Origin: Hevea brasiliensis
Lineage: Eukaryota; Streptophyta; Magnoliopsida; Malpighiales; Euphorbiaceae
Length of the DNA: 64,000 nucleotides
Reading direction: 5' to 3'
Assembly: GCF_030052815.1 (NCBI RefSeq)
Contig: NC_079498.1
Location: 78,168,992 to 78,232,991 of the forward strand
In this document: positions 45,938 to 58,281 of the stretch, one piece after another
Layout: the number at the start of each line of letters is the position of its first letter
Position numbering within the stretch: position 1 is the first letter of the stretch
The notes under the pieces: model-generated
The model's database searches: none
What the model saw: only the letters and a program-made list of their open reading frames with translations
What the model was told of the DNA's origin: nothing
Position numbers and translations under genes: made by a program

Positions 45938-48900
45938 TGTAACACCCTTATTTGTATAGCCTGGTATATTTCACTGTTTCGGTGACCGGTGTCGGTCCAG
46001 ACAATTAAGGGGATTAGAACCACACTTAAGACAACTAGAGAAGCCATAAATACAAATAATTAGTAATTGCCAATTAGTTAAGTATAAATAAGAAAAACAG
46101 AATATAAGAAGTTAAACGAGCCGAGAGTCACAGCGATGGGTGACTTTCTCGGGAAGGACTGCGAAGTCATTTTAAACTCAAATTTCGAACTGTAAAATGT
46201 GACGCTGCGGTTCTTAGGACCCTTATGAACACAGTGGAAAAGAGAAATTCACGAAAAAGAACTATTAAGTCAGTCAAATAATTAGGTCAGGGAGCCAGAA
46301 GAAATATTGAATTATTTGCAAACCGTGATGAACCGACGAGGGGCAATTTGGTCAATTGACCCCGAGAGCTGACTCCTGACCTAACTGTCAAATAAAATAG
46401 AAGAAAAGAAAATTTCAAAATCTAGAATTAAATTAAAGAACTAATAAAAAAAAAAGAAAATGAAAAAGTGTAGGGAGATGACATCATGCATGACATCATG
46501 CATGATGCCATAAAAATAATAATTAATATATTTAATTAATTAGATTTTTTTTGGTCTTCCATAAGACAAATTACATAAAAGAAATAAAAAGAAAAAAAAA
46601 TCATTTTGGTCATCTTTTTTTTCCTTGTTGCCGCCTCCCATCTCTCTCTCACTCATCATAGTTAAACCTCCATTAAAGCTTGTCTTCAAGCTTTGAAACC
46701 CTTACCAAATCCCAACTTTTTCCATCATCACTCCATAAAACCTTATTCCCTTCCCTTGAGAAAGAAATTTAACAAGAAAGAAAGAAGAAAAGAGGAGGAA
46801 AAATTGAAGATTGGATATCAAAGTGGAGGTAAGCAATCTAAATTGAAAATTTTAGTTTATTGGTTATGTTTGTGGTTTGAGTAACCTAGAAATTTAATTA
46901 GAATCAAAAGAAAACATTTGTAGAGGACCAAAGGGAATTTCAGCCAGCCATGGATGTATGAGAATATGATGTGTTTTGAATGAATTAAATTTGTTAGTAA
47001 GCTTGTATGAAAGTGGTAGTAAGATTGAAATGCTTAAATGTGATTAAATGCAATGAAATAGTGTGGTCAGGATTTGAGACCTAGGGTTTTAAGGCAAAAA
47101 TTTGGAGAAATGGGTAAATGATATTTTTGACCTATTGTGAAGAGAAAAATGGTCATTTGTGACCAAATGAGTTTGTGTTGGAATGGTTGGAATTAAAGTC
47201 AAATTCGGAGGGAGTGTGGTCATGCTGCTGGCAGCATGACCAAGTCAACTTTGAAGGATCAAAAATGAAATTTTACAAGTCCAATTGGTATGAGACCAAT
47301 TTGGGATGAAAATAGACACTAAATGACACAATTGTCATTTGGGAACCATGCCCAAAAAGTGACCAAAACCTAGTGAACAAATTGACTCAATTCGGAAAAT
47401 CTCAGTCTGTCCCTGTACAAACTGACCAAATGAATAGTGTTTGTTCATTTGGCCATAACTTGAGCTAGGCAGGTCCAAATGACCTGAAAGTTTACCAGTG
47501 TTTAGATGAGATATAGACCTAAAACTTTCATGAAGAACACAAATCCAAATTCTACCAGCAACCAAGCCAATTGGCCACCCCAAGTTGGTGACCCAAAACT
47601 GCCAGCACCAAAATTGCCCAGAAAATCTGGGTTGTGTCTAATCCGGCAGCCATGGTTCAAATAGCCATAACTTGAGGTACGAAACTCCAATTGGAGTGAT
47701 TCAAAAATGAGAATAAACTTAAGACAATAGGGAACATTTTCTATGAAGAAATGTTTGACAAATTCCAACAGTAGAATGACCAATGGAACAGTGCAACTAG
47801 GGATACCAAAACTGAAAATTTGACAATTTTGCCTAAGGGACTTAAGCTTTGAGAAAATGACCAAAACCAAAAAATTTAATGACCAAAATGTGGTATGTGG
47901 GTGAAGTTGGAGTTCCCATACCTATTAAGCCTTAAAAAGTCAACAATTTGACTTGAATAGTGTGGTGAATAGTAACCCGAAACGCAAAAATTTCGAGAAC
48001 GTCGAATTTAGCACATTAAAGCTAGGTAAAAGTGAGTTAAATTTATTTTTGGATTTATGCTAAGTTATGGTACTGAAACACTGTGAAACTGTGTATTTCA
48101 ACTGAAAAGGCTTGGAAACTCTGAGAGACTGAGTCAAGACCTAGAGGCGACTCACGTCAGGTCTGTGCACAGGAATTTTTGTTTAAATATATGATTCTTG
48201 AAAACTTGATTTTTTTTTAGTTTAATATGAATTGTGTTTCCATTTATGATTGTGGATATGACTTTGAAAATTTACCAGATTTCCAATAAATTATTTGAAT
48301 AAATTGTTTTGAATAGATTTTGTGTTCACACTTAGCATGACAGTATCGCATTATTCCTCCTCCATTTATGGGGTTGAGATCGTTTATTTTCCTCCCTCGC
48401 TGGCTTACCAGTTGAGGTTGAGATCGGATGAGTACTCATTAGCTAGCTAGCCACCTCCCTCATTGATTTCGATTAATGGGGTTGTAGATTTCTTTGTCGT
48501 GGTGTACAACACGGCTTTGATCGGAAATTTTGTGTCATGGCTTAAGTTGTGTATGATTTTGGCAACATTGTGTTTATTAAATTATTTGACTAAATTGTGT
48601 TATTATGAGCTTTGATAATTTGTTAAATGTGATTGAGAAATATTTAAATTGTGTTTCATCAATGAATGATTTATGTATGGTATTTTAAATTTTTATTGTG
48701 CACCACTGATTTTTATACTCAGCGATAGCTTATTTTGCTGTCGCAGATAAGAGCAAGGAAAAAGCAGTAGAGTGAGCTGCTATTGAATTGTGGACCACAC
48801 TGATCTTTTGTACGGGTATTATTTTATACCCTTGTAGTTAATTTTGATGTAAATATTATAACGCTTTATGTATCAATGTAAAGTTGAGCAGTTGTAAAAT

Positions 48901-49402
48901 AAATTGTAATAATATTATTTTTAGATTTCTTTCTGTAAATTAATATTTGTACTTGTGAATTTCATACTTTATGCCTTGAGAATGAAGTTATTAAATATTT
49001 CGAGATGATAAATTTTGATTTGGATTGTGGAATTATTTTGAAGTGAATTGAATTGAGTTGATTTGAGATTAATTGAAGGTTGGGAGTTGAGAAAATTATT
49101 GGAAGTGTTTTTTTTTTTTCAGGTATTTGAAGAACTATTTTCTCCAAATACAAATGGAACTCTGTCAAAATTTTTATAAAATTTGTGGCAAAATTAAAAT
49201 GGACAAAAATTTTTACTAGTATTTAAACTTTGAATAAATGGTTTTTAATTCCTACCAAAATGCTCACCACTTCCAAATTGTAAGAAAATTATTTTAAAAT
49301 CCCTTGTAGGGTACTTAATGAGTTATCGGTAGGTGATGTTCGATAGTTCATTAAGTATTCTATGGGATCATGTTATGCCTTATAGAGGGGTAAGGTGTGA
49401 CA
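45938..49402 (+). repeat. E2 5' LTR (3465 bp)
   Basis: TGTAACACC to GGTGTGACA. Relative to its partner it has an extra ATGACATCATGC unit at 46478-46500. It includes the hairpin at 47218-47241 and a strong donor-like GAG/GTAAGC at 46829. Minus-strand frames at 47335-47870 have counterparts in the other E LTRs and no recognisable domain. Confidence 0.95.
47218..47241. repeat. Perfect inverted repeat in E2 5' LTR
   Basis: GGTCATGCTGC, TG, GCAGCATGACC, the same hairpin as 10927-10950. Confidence 0.9.
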
Positions 49403-49410
49403 TGTTTTAG

Positions 49411-49422
49411 TGGTATCAGAGC
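49411..49422 (+). other. E2 primer binding site (initiator Met tRNA)
   Basis: TGGTATCAGAGC, 8 bp after the LTR end. Perfect consensus. Confidence 0.95.
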
Positions 49423-49590
49423 ATGGTTTTTTATTAAATTTTGACTATGTGTATGAATATTTTATTGATAAGTACAACTGCTCAAGTGTCTTTAATTGAT
49501 ACATATGACATATTTACATCATGAATATGCACTAACAGAGGTCAACCTCCTTGTGTTTATCTCAGGAAGTAGAAATTTTGGGAAAATGGA

Positions 49591-50881
49591 ATGGAAGGAG
49601 GAGATCATTCCGAAGAACAATCTATTGAGGCTGAGATTCAAGGGGAAGCCCCAGCACTCCAAAACATGAGTGGGTCAGCCACTCCAGCTCCTACTCTAGC
49701 ACCGCAGTTCCCTGCTAAGTTTGTACAGCAGATGGCTGCGTTTTTCCAGCAAATGGCGGGTAATGTGCCACCCCAAGCTCAAATGCAAGCACTCAGAGCA
49801 CAACCACAATTTCTCACCGGCAATATGAAAAATTGATGAAATTTGGGGCCACCGAGTTTAAAGGCACTGTGGATCCACTAGAGGCAGAACAGTAGTTGGA
49901 AAGAATGGAACAGGTTTTCAGGAAGCTGCAGTGTACAGATGAGCTAAAGTTCAAGTATTCTGTTTCCTTGTTGCAAGGGGATGCATATGAATGGTGGAAG
50001 ACCATCCCCCATAGCCTGGTTGAGCCACCCATGTTAACCTAGTCAGACTTTTTGAGAGAGTTTCAACAGAAATGGGTTCCCGATGCTTATGTGGATATGA
50101 AGTTGCAAGAATTTTTGAGTTTGAAATAAGGGGACAGAACTATAGCAGAACATGAGAGAGACTTCTCAAGGCTAAGCCACTATGCTAGAAGCTTAATCTC
50201 CACTCCCAGAGACAGATGTAAGAGGTTTGAGTTCAGATTAAGGCCGAATTTGAGGATGCAAGTCATGGGTTTCAAACATCAGAATTTCACTGAATTGATC
50301 TCACAGGCCCTGGAACTGGAAAGGATAAAATCAGAAGGGGCAGTGAAGAAGGGTACACAAGAGAAAGAAAAGACTGAAAAGACTACGGGACAAGCATCTG
50401 AGAGAGGTTCTGGAAAGAGGAAACAGTTTAGGGGATCCAGCTCCCGTAGATCTGGCAGAGATAGATTTTCTGGCCAAAGACCACCCCGATCTAGTCAGCA
50501 GACCCAGCAGGCACCCCGAGGAGCTCTATCAGTACGATAGTGTGAAACTTGTGGTAGAACTCACAGTGGGTGTTTCAAGGCCACCGGTGCATGTTTTAAC
50601 TGTGGAGGAAGCAGACATTTCGCTAAGGATTGCACTAGTCCATGCCAGTCTGGACCTTCTGCTACATCTGAAGGATTAGCCCAAGTCTCTGCACCTAGAG
50701 GGTCACAGTCAGCTGCTAGAGGTAGAGGCAGAGGTAGGGGTCCTGGTAACACTCCTGGAAGTCAAAGCACTATTAACCAGCCAGTACCCAGTGGCGCACT
50801 AGTCAGAGTTGTACCATGCATCAGAGGGAGGAGGCTAAAACATCAGACGTTGTAGCTAGTAATTTTTCCATCCTTGACTAA
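49591..50881 (+). pseudogene. gag: E2 gag (broken)
   Basis: The start ATG 49591 (MEGGDHSEEQS) aligns with E1. A nearby ATG at 49586 is out of frame and is ACG in E1. The N-terminal acidic Pro/Gln-rich part runs to about 49810, where an indel shifts the frame. The Gag core follows (FGATEFKG, EWWKT) with TAG 49893 and TAG 50040 (both TGG in E1) and TAA 50127 (CAA in E1). Then come the basic SGKRKQ/SRRSGR segment, TAG 50538, and an intact zinc knuckle CFNCGGSRHFAKDC at 50592-50633. A 1-nt deletion near 50811 precedes the boundary TAA 50879-50881. Confidence 0.92.
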
Positions 50882-53800
50882 GATGCACATGTGTTATTTT
50901 ATCCTGGCTCCACACATTCGTATGTTAGTGCTAGTGTGATGTGTTCTACTACTATTCAGTGTGTACCAATGGACTATGATGTGCTAGTAACTAGTCCATT
51001 AGGCCAGGAGGTCAGGGTGAATAGGCTATATAGGGATTGTCCTTTGGTGATCCAAGGACACACTTTTCTATTTGATTTGATTGAAATGCCCTTCAGAGAT
51101 TATGACATTATCTTGGGCATGGATTGGATAGCCAGGCATCATGCGATGATTGACTGTAGACTGAAGACAGTCACTTTTGGTCTCCCTCAGTATGGTGATG
51201 TAGTAATACATGGGGAGCGGTAGTTATTGCCTTCAAACATCATTTCAGCTGCAATGGCTAGAAAAATGATTAGAAAAGGGTGTGAGGCGTTCTTAGCACA
51301 TGTGATAGACACCCAAGTGGGGAGTCCAGCACTGAAGGACATTGCTACTGTATGTGACTTTCCGGATGTGTTTCCTGATGAATTGCCAGGATTACCTCCA
51401 GAAAGAGAAGTGCAGTTTGAAATTGATGTTATGCCTGGTGTGGACCCAATCTCCATAACGCCATACAGAATGGCACCAGCAGAACTAAAAGAATTGAAAG
51501 TACAGTTGCAAGAGTTGCTTGACAAGGGCTTCATCCGCCCTAGTGTGTCACCTTGGGGAGCGCCAGTATTGTTTGTAAAGAAGAAAGATGGCACTCTCTG
51601 GTTATGCATTGACTATCGGCAGTTGAATAAGGTGACAATAAAGAACAGATACCCATTGTCTCGCATTGATGACTTATTTGATCAGTTGAGAGGTGCAACT
51701 GTGTTCTCCAAAATTAACCTGAGATCAGGTTATTATCGGCTGAAAGTATAATAGCAGAGTATTCCTAAAACTGCCTTCAGAACCCGCTATGGCCATTATG
51801 AGTTCTTGGTCATGCCATTCGGGTTAACTAATGCTTCGACTGCTTTTATGGATCTGATGAACACTATCTTCAGACCATACCTCGACCAGTTTATTATGGT
51901 ATTTATCGATGATATATTGGTCTATTCAAGGAATGCAGAAGAGCATGATAGACATTTACGGATGGTACTGCAGACTTTGAGGGAAAAACAACTATATGCC
52001 AAATTGTCGAAATGTGAATTTTGGCTGAAGGAAATATCCTTTTTAGGGCACATAGTATCAGCAGAGGGTATTAAGGTAGATCCTAGCAAGATTGAAGCTA
52101 TCCTTAATTGGAAGCCACTCAGAAATGTCACAGAGATTCGCAGTTTTCTAGAGTTAGCTGGATACTACCATCGATTTGTGAAGGGATTCTCCATGTTGGC
52201 ATCTCCATTGACCAAGCTACTTAGAAAAGATGTGAAATTTCAGTGGACGGACAAATGCCAGCAAAGTTTTGATGAATTGAAAAGATGTTTGACTGAGGCT
52301 CCAGTTCTGACTTTACCTATACCGGGTAAAGAATATACAATTTACAGCGATGCTTCTCACAATGGGTTAGGTTGTGTGTTGATGCAAGATTGAAATGTCA
52401 GTGCCTATGCATCACGCCAGCTGAAACCGCATGAGAGGAATTATCCGACACATGACTTGGAGCTTGCAGCCATTGTGTTTGCTCTTAAGATCTGGAGACA
52501 TTATTTGTATGGGGAGAAGTGCTACATCTACACAGATCATAAGAGTTTGAAGTATTTGGGCACCCAGAAAGGGTTGAATTTAAGACAGAGGAGATGGTTA
52601 GAGTTGATAAAAGACTATGATTGCCTGGTAGACTATCAGCCAGGGAAAGCTAATGTTATAGCTGACGCCCTAAGTCGCAAGACTATGGCAAGTCTACAGG
52701 TTACTCCTTTGTCTTTGGTACATGAGTTGAGATCATTACATGCCAGTTTAGAGATTAATGATGAGGGGTAGACAGCAGTTGCATGGCATGTACAGCCAGT
52801 GTTGATTGATCAGATCGTAATGGTCGCCGTAATGATGAAAGGTATCAGAAGTTATTAGAAGAAGTTCAGCAGGGCAAGAAACCCGAATTCTCAATTAGAA
52901 ATGACGGTCTATTGCTACACCAGGGCAGAATGTGTGTTCCTAATGATGTTGATTTGAGACAGATCATTTTGAAGGAAGCACATGAGTCTCCTTTTGCAAT
53001 GCACCCTGGTGGTACAAAAATGTATAGAGGGCTAAAGGAGCATTACTGGTGGATGGGTATGAAGAGAGATGTGGCAGAGTTTGTATCCAAATGCCTAACT
53101 TGTCAGCAAGTAAAGGCAGAGCATCAAGTACCCACTGGGTTGTTACATCCACTGCCAGTGCCAGAATGGAAATGGGAAAGAATAACTATGGACTTTGTGA
53201 TGGGACTTCCAAAGACACAGAAGAGTCATGATGCAGTATGGGTCATTGTCGATAGACTGACTAAGTCTGCTCATTTTCTGCTAGTCCGAATGGACTACAG
53301 TCTGGACAGATTGGCTACGTTGTACATCGATGAGATTGTGAGACTTCATGGAGTGCCAGTATCCATTGTATCAGACAGAGATCCTAGGTTCACTTCTAGA
53401 TTCTGGGGTAGTCTTCAGAGAGCCCTAGGAACTAGATTGAACTTCAGTACGGCATTCCACCCACAGACAGATGGCCAGTCTGAGAGGGTAATTCATATCT
53501 TGGAGGATATGTTACGGGCTTGTGTGATTGAGTTTGAGGGCAGTTGGGATACACACTTGCCTTTGATTGAGTTTGCTTATAATAATAGCTACCAATCAAG
53601 CATTGGGATGCCTCCATATGAAGCTTTGTATGGCAGAAAATGTAGAACCCCATTGTGTTGGGATGATGTGGGTGAAAGAAAGATGATTGGACCCGAAATT
53701 GTTCAGCAGACTGAAGAGAAAATCAGAGTGATCAGAGATTGACTTAATATTGCATCAGACCGTCAGAAGTCCTACATTGATCTAAAGAGAAGGGATATTG

Positions 53801-54231
53801 AGTATGCAGTGGGTGAGAAAGTTTTCATCAAAGTTTCTCCTTGGAAGAGAATAATGAGATTCGGCAAAAAGGGGAAACTAAGTCCTCGTTTTATCGGGCC
53901 ATATGAGGTTCTGGAAAGAGTGGGTCCTTTGGCATATCGTTTGGCACTACCTCCAGAGTTGGAGAAGATACATAATGTCTTCCATGTGTCTATGTTGAGG
54001 AGGTATCAATCAGACTCATCTCATGTACTATCAGTAGAAGAAATTGAAGTGAATCCAAACCTCACATATGAAGAAGAACCCATAAAGATTCTAGCTTATG
54101 AGGTGAAGCAGCTAAGGAACAAGCAGATACTGTTGGTAAAAGTGCTGTGAAACCATCATTCGGGCCAGGAGGCTACTTAGGAACGAGAGGAGGACATGAG
54201 GAGACAACACCCACAGCTGTTCAGAGATTGA
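50882..54231 (+). pseudogene. pol: E2 pol: protease, RT, RNase H, integrase, chromodomain (broken)
   Basis: Protease starts LFYPGSTHSYVS: the catalytic Asp is Tyr, so this copy could not cleave. TAG 51221 follows protease. RT runs from about 51430 ([12 protein letters not shown]) through [13 protein letters not shown] and YRQLNK, with TAA/TAG at 51749-51754, to catalytic FIDD at 51902-51913 and the connection region. RNase [11 protein letters not shown] near 52341, TGA 52391, [17 protein letters not shown] near 52660. TAG 52769 and a frameshift near 52830 lie before integrase. Integrase has HHCC (about 52995-53105), catalytic Asp 53191, Asp 53374 and Glu 53482 (35 residues between the last two). 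TGA 53740, then the C-terminal domain and chromodomain with TGA 54148 and TAG 54178 in place of Trp codons. It ends LFRD at TGA 54229-54231. Confidence 0.94.
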
Positions 54232-54263
54232 TACCAAGTAAAATTTCGAGACGAAATTTATTT

Positions 54264-54277
54264 AAGGGGGAGAGAAT
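54264..54277 (+). other. E2 polypurine tract
   Basis: AAGGGGGAGAGAAT directly before the 3' LTR TGTAACACC. Confidence 0.92.
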
Positions 54278-57200
54278 TGTAACACCTCTATTTGTATAGC
54301 CTGGTATATTTCACTATTTTGATGACTGGTGTCGGTCCAGACAATTAAGGGGATTAGAACCAAACTTAAGACAACTAGAGAAGCCATAAATACAAATAAT
54401 TAGTAATTGCCAATTAGTTAAGTATAAATAAGAAAAACATAATATAAGAAGTTAAACGAGCCGAGAGTCACAGCGATGGGTGACTTTCTCGGGAAGGACT
54501 GCGAAGTCGTTTAAACTCAAATTTCGAACTGTAAAATGTGACGCTGCGGTCCTTAGGACCCTTATGAGCACAGTGGAAAAGAGAAAATCAAGAAAAAGAA
54601 CTGTTAAGTCAGTCAAATAATTAGGTCAGTGAGCCGGAAGAAATATTGAATTATTTGCAAACCGGGATGAAACGGCGAGGGGCAATTTGGTCAATTAATC
54701 CCAAGAGTTGACTCCTGACCTAACTGTCAAATAAAATAGGAGAAAAGAGAATTTTGGAATGGAGAATTAAATTAAAGAACTAATAGGAAAAAAAAAAGAA
54801 AATGAAAAAGTGTAGGGAGATGACATGATGCATGATGCCATAAAAATAATAATTAATATATTTAATTAATTAGATTTTTTTTGGTCTTCCATAAGATAAA
54901 TTACATAAAAGAAATAAAAAGAAAAAAAAATCATTTTGGTCATCTTTTTTTTCCTTGTTGCCGCCTCCCATCTCTCTCTCCCTCACCATAGTTAAACCTC
55001 CATTAAAGCTTGTCTTCAAGCTTTGAAACCCTTACCAAATCCCAACTTTTTCCATAATCACTCCAAAAAACCTTATTCCCTTCCCTTGAGAAAGAAATTT
55101 AACAAGAAAGAAAGAAGAAAAGAGGAGGAAAAGTTGAAGATTGGATATCAAAGTTGAGGTAAGCAATCTAAATTGAAAATTTTAGTTTATTGGTTATGTT
55201 TGTGGTTTGAATAACCTAGAAATTTAATTATAATCAAAAGAAAACATTTGTAGAGGACCAAAGGGAATTTCAGCCAGCCATGGATGTATGAGAATATGAT
55301 GTGTTTTGAATGAATTAAATTTGTTAGTAAGCTTGTATGAAAGTGGTAGTAAGATTGAAATGCTTAAATGTGATTAAATGCAATGAATTAGTGTGGTTAG
55401 GGTTTGAGACCTAGGATTTTGAGGCAAAAATTTGGAGAAATGGGTAAATGACATGTTTGACCCATTGTGAAGTGAAAAATGGTCATTTGTGACCAAATAG
55501 TTGTGTTGGAATGGTTGGAATTAAAGTCAAATTCGGAGGGAGTGTGGTCATGCTGCTGGCAGCATGACCAAGTCAACTTTGAAGGACCAAAAATGAAATT
55601 TTACAAGTCCAATTGGTATGAAACCAATTGGGGATGAAAATAGACACTAAATGACACAATTTTCATTTAGGAACCATGCCCAAAAAGTGACCAAAACCTA
55701 GTGAACGAATTGACTCAATTCGGAAAATCTCAGTCTATCCCTGTACAAACTAACCAAATGAACAGTGTTTGTTCATTTGGCCATAACTTGAGCTAGGCAG
55801 GTCCAAATGACCTGAAATTTTACCAGTGGTTAGATGAGATATATACCTAAAACTTTCATGAAGAATAAAAATCCAAATTCTTCCAGAAAGCAAGCCATTT
55901 GGCCACCCCAATTTGGTGACCCAAAACTGCCAGCACCAAAATTGCCCAGAAAATCTGGGTTGTGTCCAATCTGGCAGCCATGGTTCAAATGGCCATAACT
56001 TGAGCTACAAAACTCCAATTGGAGTGATTCAAAAAGGAGAATAAACTTAAGACAATAGGGAACATTTTCTATGCAGAAATGTTTGCCAAATTCCAACAGT
56101 AGAATGACCAATGGAACAGTGCAACTAGGGATACTAAAACTGAAAATTTGACAATTTTGGCTAAGGGACTTAAGCTTTGAGAAAGTGACCAAAACCAACA
56201 AATTTAATGACCAAAATGTGGTATGTGGGTGAAATTGGAGTTCCCATACCTATTAAGCCTTAAAAAGTCAACAATTTAACTTGAATAGTATAGTGAATAG
56301 TAACCCAAAACACAAAAATTCGAGAACATCGAATTTAGCACATTAAAGCTAGGTAAAAGTGGAGTTAAATTTATTTTTGGATTTATGCTAAGTTATGGTA
56401 CTGAAACACTGTGAAACTGTGTTTTTCAACTAAAAAGGCTTGGAAACTCTGAGAGACTGAGTCAAGACCTAGAGGCGACTCACGTCAGGTCTGTGCACAG
56501 TAATTTTTTTTTTTAAATATATGATTCTTGAAAGTTTGATTTTTTTTTGAGTTTAATATGAATTGTGTTGCCATTTATGATTGTGGATATGACTTTGAAA
56601 ATTTACCAGATTTCCAATAAATTATTTGAATAAATTTTTTTGAATAGATTTTGTGTTCACACTTAGCATGACAGTATCACATTATTCCCCCTCCATTTAT
56701 GGGGTTGAGATCGTTTATTTTCCTCCCTCGCTGGCTTACCAGTTGAGGTTGAGATCGGATGAGTACTCATTAGCTAGCTAGCAACCTCCCTCATTGATTT
56801 CGATTAATGGGGTTGTAGATTGCTTTGTCGTGGTGTACAACACGGCATTGATCGAAAATTTTGTGTCATGGCTTAAGTTGTGTATGATTTTGGCAACACT
56901 GTGTTTATTAAATTATTTGACTAAATTGTGTTATTATGAGCTTTGATAATTTGTGAAATGTGATTGAGAAATATTTAAATTGTATTTCATCAATGAATGA
57001 TTTATGTATGGTATTTTAAATTTTTATTGTGCACCACTAAGTATTTTTATACTCAGCGATAGCTTATTTTGCTGTCGCAGATAAGAGCAAGGAAAAAGCA
57101 GCAGAGTGAGTTGCTATTGAATTGTGGACCACACTGATCTTTTGTACGGGTATTATTTTATACCCTTGTAGTTAATTTTGATGTAAATATTATAACGCTT

Positions 57201-57735
57201 TATGTATCAATGTAAAGTTGAGCAGTTGTAAAATAAATTGTAATAATATTATTTTTGGATTTCTTTCTGTAAATTAATATTTGTACTTGTGAATTTCATA
57301 CTTTATGCCTTTAGAATGAAGTTATTAAATATTTTGAGATGATAAATTTTGATTTGGATTGTGGAATTATTTTGAAGTGAATTGAATTGACTTGATTTGA
57401 GATTAATTGAAGGTTGGGAGTTGAGAAAATTATTGGAAGTGTTTTTTTTTTTCAGGTATTTGAAAAACTGTTTTCTCCAAATACAAATGGAACTCTGTCA
57501 AAATTTTTATAAAATTTGCGGCAAAATTAAAGTGGACAAAAATTTTTACTAGTATTTAAACTTTGAATAAATGGTTTTTAATTCCTACCAAAATGCTCAT
57601 CACTTCCAAATTATAAGAAAATTATTTTAAAATCCCTTGTAGGGTACTTAATGAGTTATCAGTAGATGATGTTCGGTAGTTCATTAAGTATTCTACGGGA
57701 TCATGTTATGCCTTATAGAGGGGTAAGGTGTGACA
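54278..57735 (+). repeat. E2 3' LTR (3458 bp)
   Basis: It matches the 5' LTR throughout, ending GGTGTGACA at 57735. In a 150-bp stretch around 55380 I count about five differences. It carries one TGACAT box unit instead of two, the donor-like GAG/GTAAGC at 55159, and the hairpin at 55546-55569. Confidence 0.95.
55546..55569. repeat. Perfect inverted repeat in E2 3' LTR
   Basis: The same 11-bp arms as in the E2 5' LTR and the E1 5' LTR. Confidence 0.9.
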
Positions 57736-58281
57736 AATATTGCAATGTTTTATGTATCAATGTAAAGTTGAGCAGTTGTATAATAAATTGTAATTATATT
57801 ATTTTTGGAACTTCTTTTTGTAAATTAAGATTTGTATTTGTGAATTTCATACTTTATGCACTGTGAATGAAGTTATGAAATATTTTGAGATGATAAACTT
57901 TGATTGGATTGTGGAATTATTTTGAAGTGAATTGAATTGAGTTGACTTGAGATTATTTGGAGGTTGGGAGTTGTGGAAAATTTATTGGAAGTGTTTTTCT
58001 CAGGTATTTGAAGAATTGTTTTCTCAAAATACAAACGGAACTCTGTCAAAATTTTTATAAAATTTGCAACAAAACTAAAATGGACAAAAATTTTTACTAG
58101 TGTTTGAGCTTTGAATAAATAATTTTAATTCTTACCAAAATGCTCACCACTTCCAAATGTAACAAAATTGTTTTAAAATCCCTTTTAGGGTACTTAATGA
58201 GTTATCGATAGGTGAAGTTTGGTAGTTCATTAGGTATTCTACGGGATCATGTTATGCCTTACAGAGGGGTAAGGTGTGATA
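57736..58281 (+). repeat. E2 right target duplication and end of E1 3' LTR
   Basis: AATAT at 57736-57740 duplicates 45933-45937. The rest is collinear with 12590-13129. The LTR ends TGTGATA instead of TGTGACA at 58281, after which copia coding sequence begins. The next five bases GGTTT (58282-58286) should be the right target duplication of E1; its partner is outside the window. Confidence 0.88.

Larger units (their letters stand above)
45938..57735 (+). mobile_element. E2: complete but inactivated Ty3/gypsy chromovirus
   Basis: Full structure of 11,798 bp: TSD, 5' LTR 45938-49402, PBS 49411-49422, gag from 49591, pol to 54231, PPT 54264-54277, 3' LTR 54278-57735, TSD. The coding content equals E1 with insertions removed. 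It is the best template in the window for reading the family. At least three frameshifts (near 49815, 50811 and 52830) and about a dozen stops make it dead. It inserted into the E1 3' LTR, so it is younger than E1. Confidence 0.96.
10659..58281 (+). mobile_element. E1: Ty3/gypsy chromovirus broken into pieces by R1, R2 and E2
   Basis: The pieces in order are: right part of the 5' LTR 10659-13129; internal 13130-16394; [R2 16395-41375]; internal 41381-42992; 3' LTR first part 42993-45937; [E2 45938-57735]; 3' LTR end 57741-58281. Removing the insertions gives an internal region of about 4877 bp and a 3' LTR of about 3486 bp, almost the same as E2. The first 1011 bp of the 5' LTR should lie left of the window, beyond R1. 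E1 itself interrupts a copia pol gene at 58281/58282. The chromodomain and the pol order PR-RT-RH-INT identify a plant chromovirus. LTR size and TGTAACACC ends suggest the Tekay/Del group, which I cannot confirm by eye. Confidence 0.9.
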
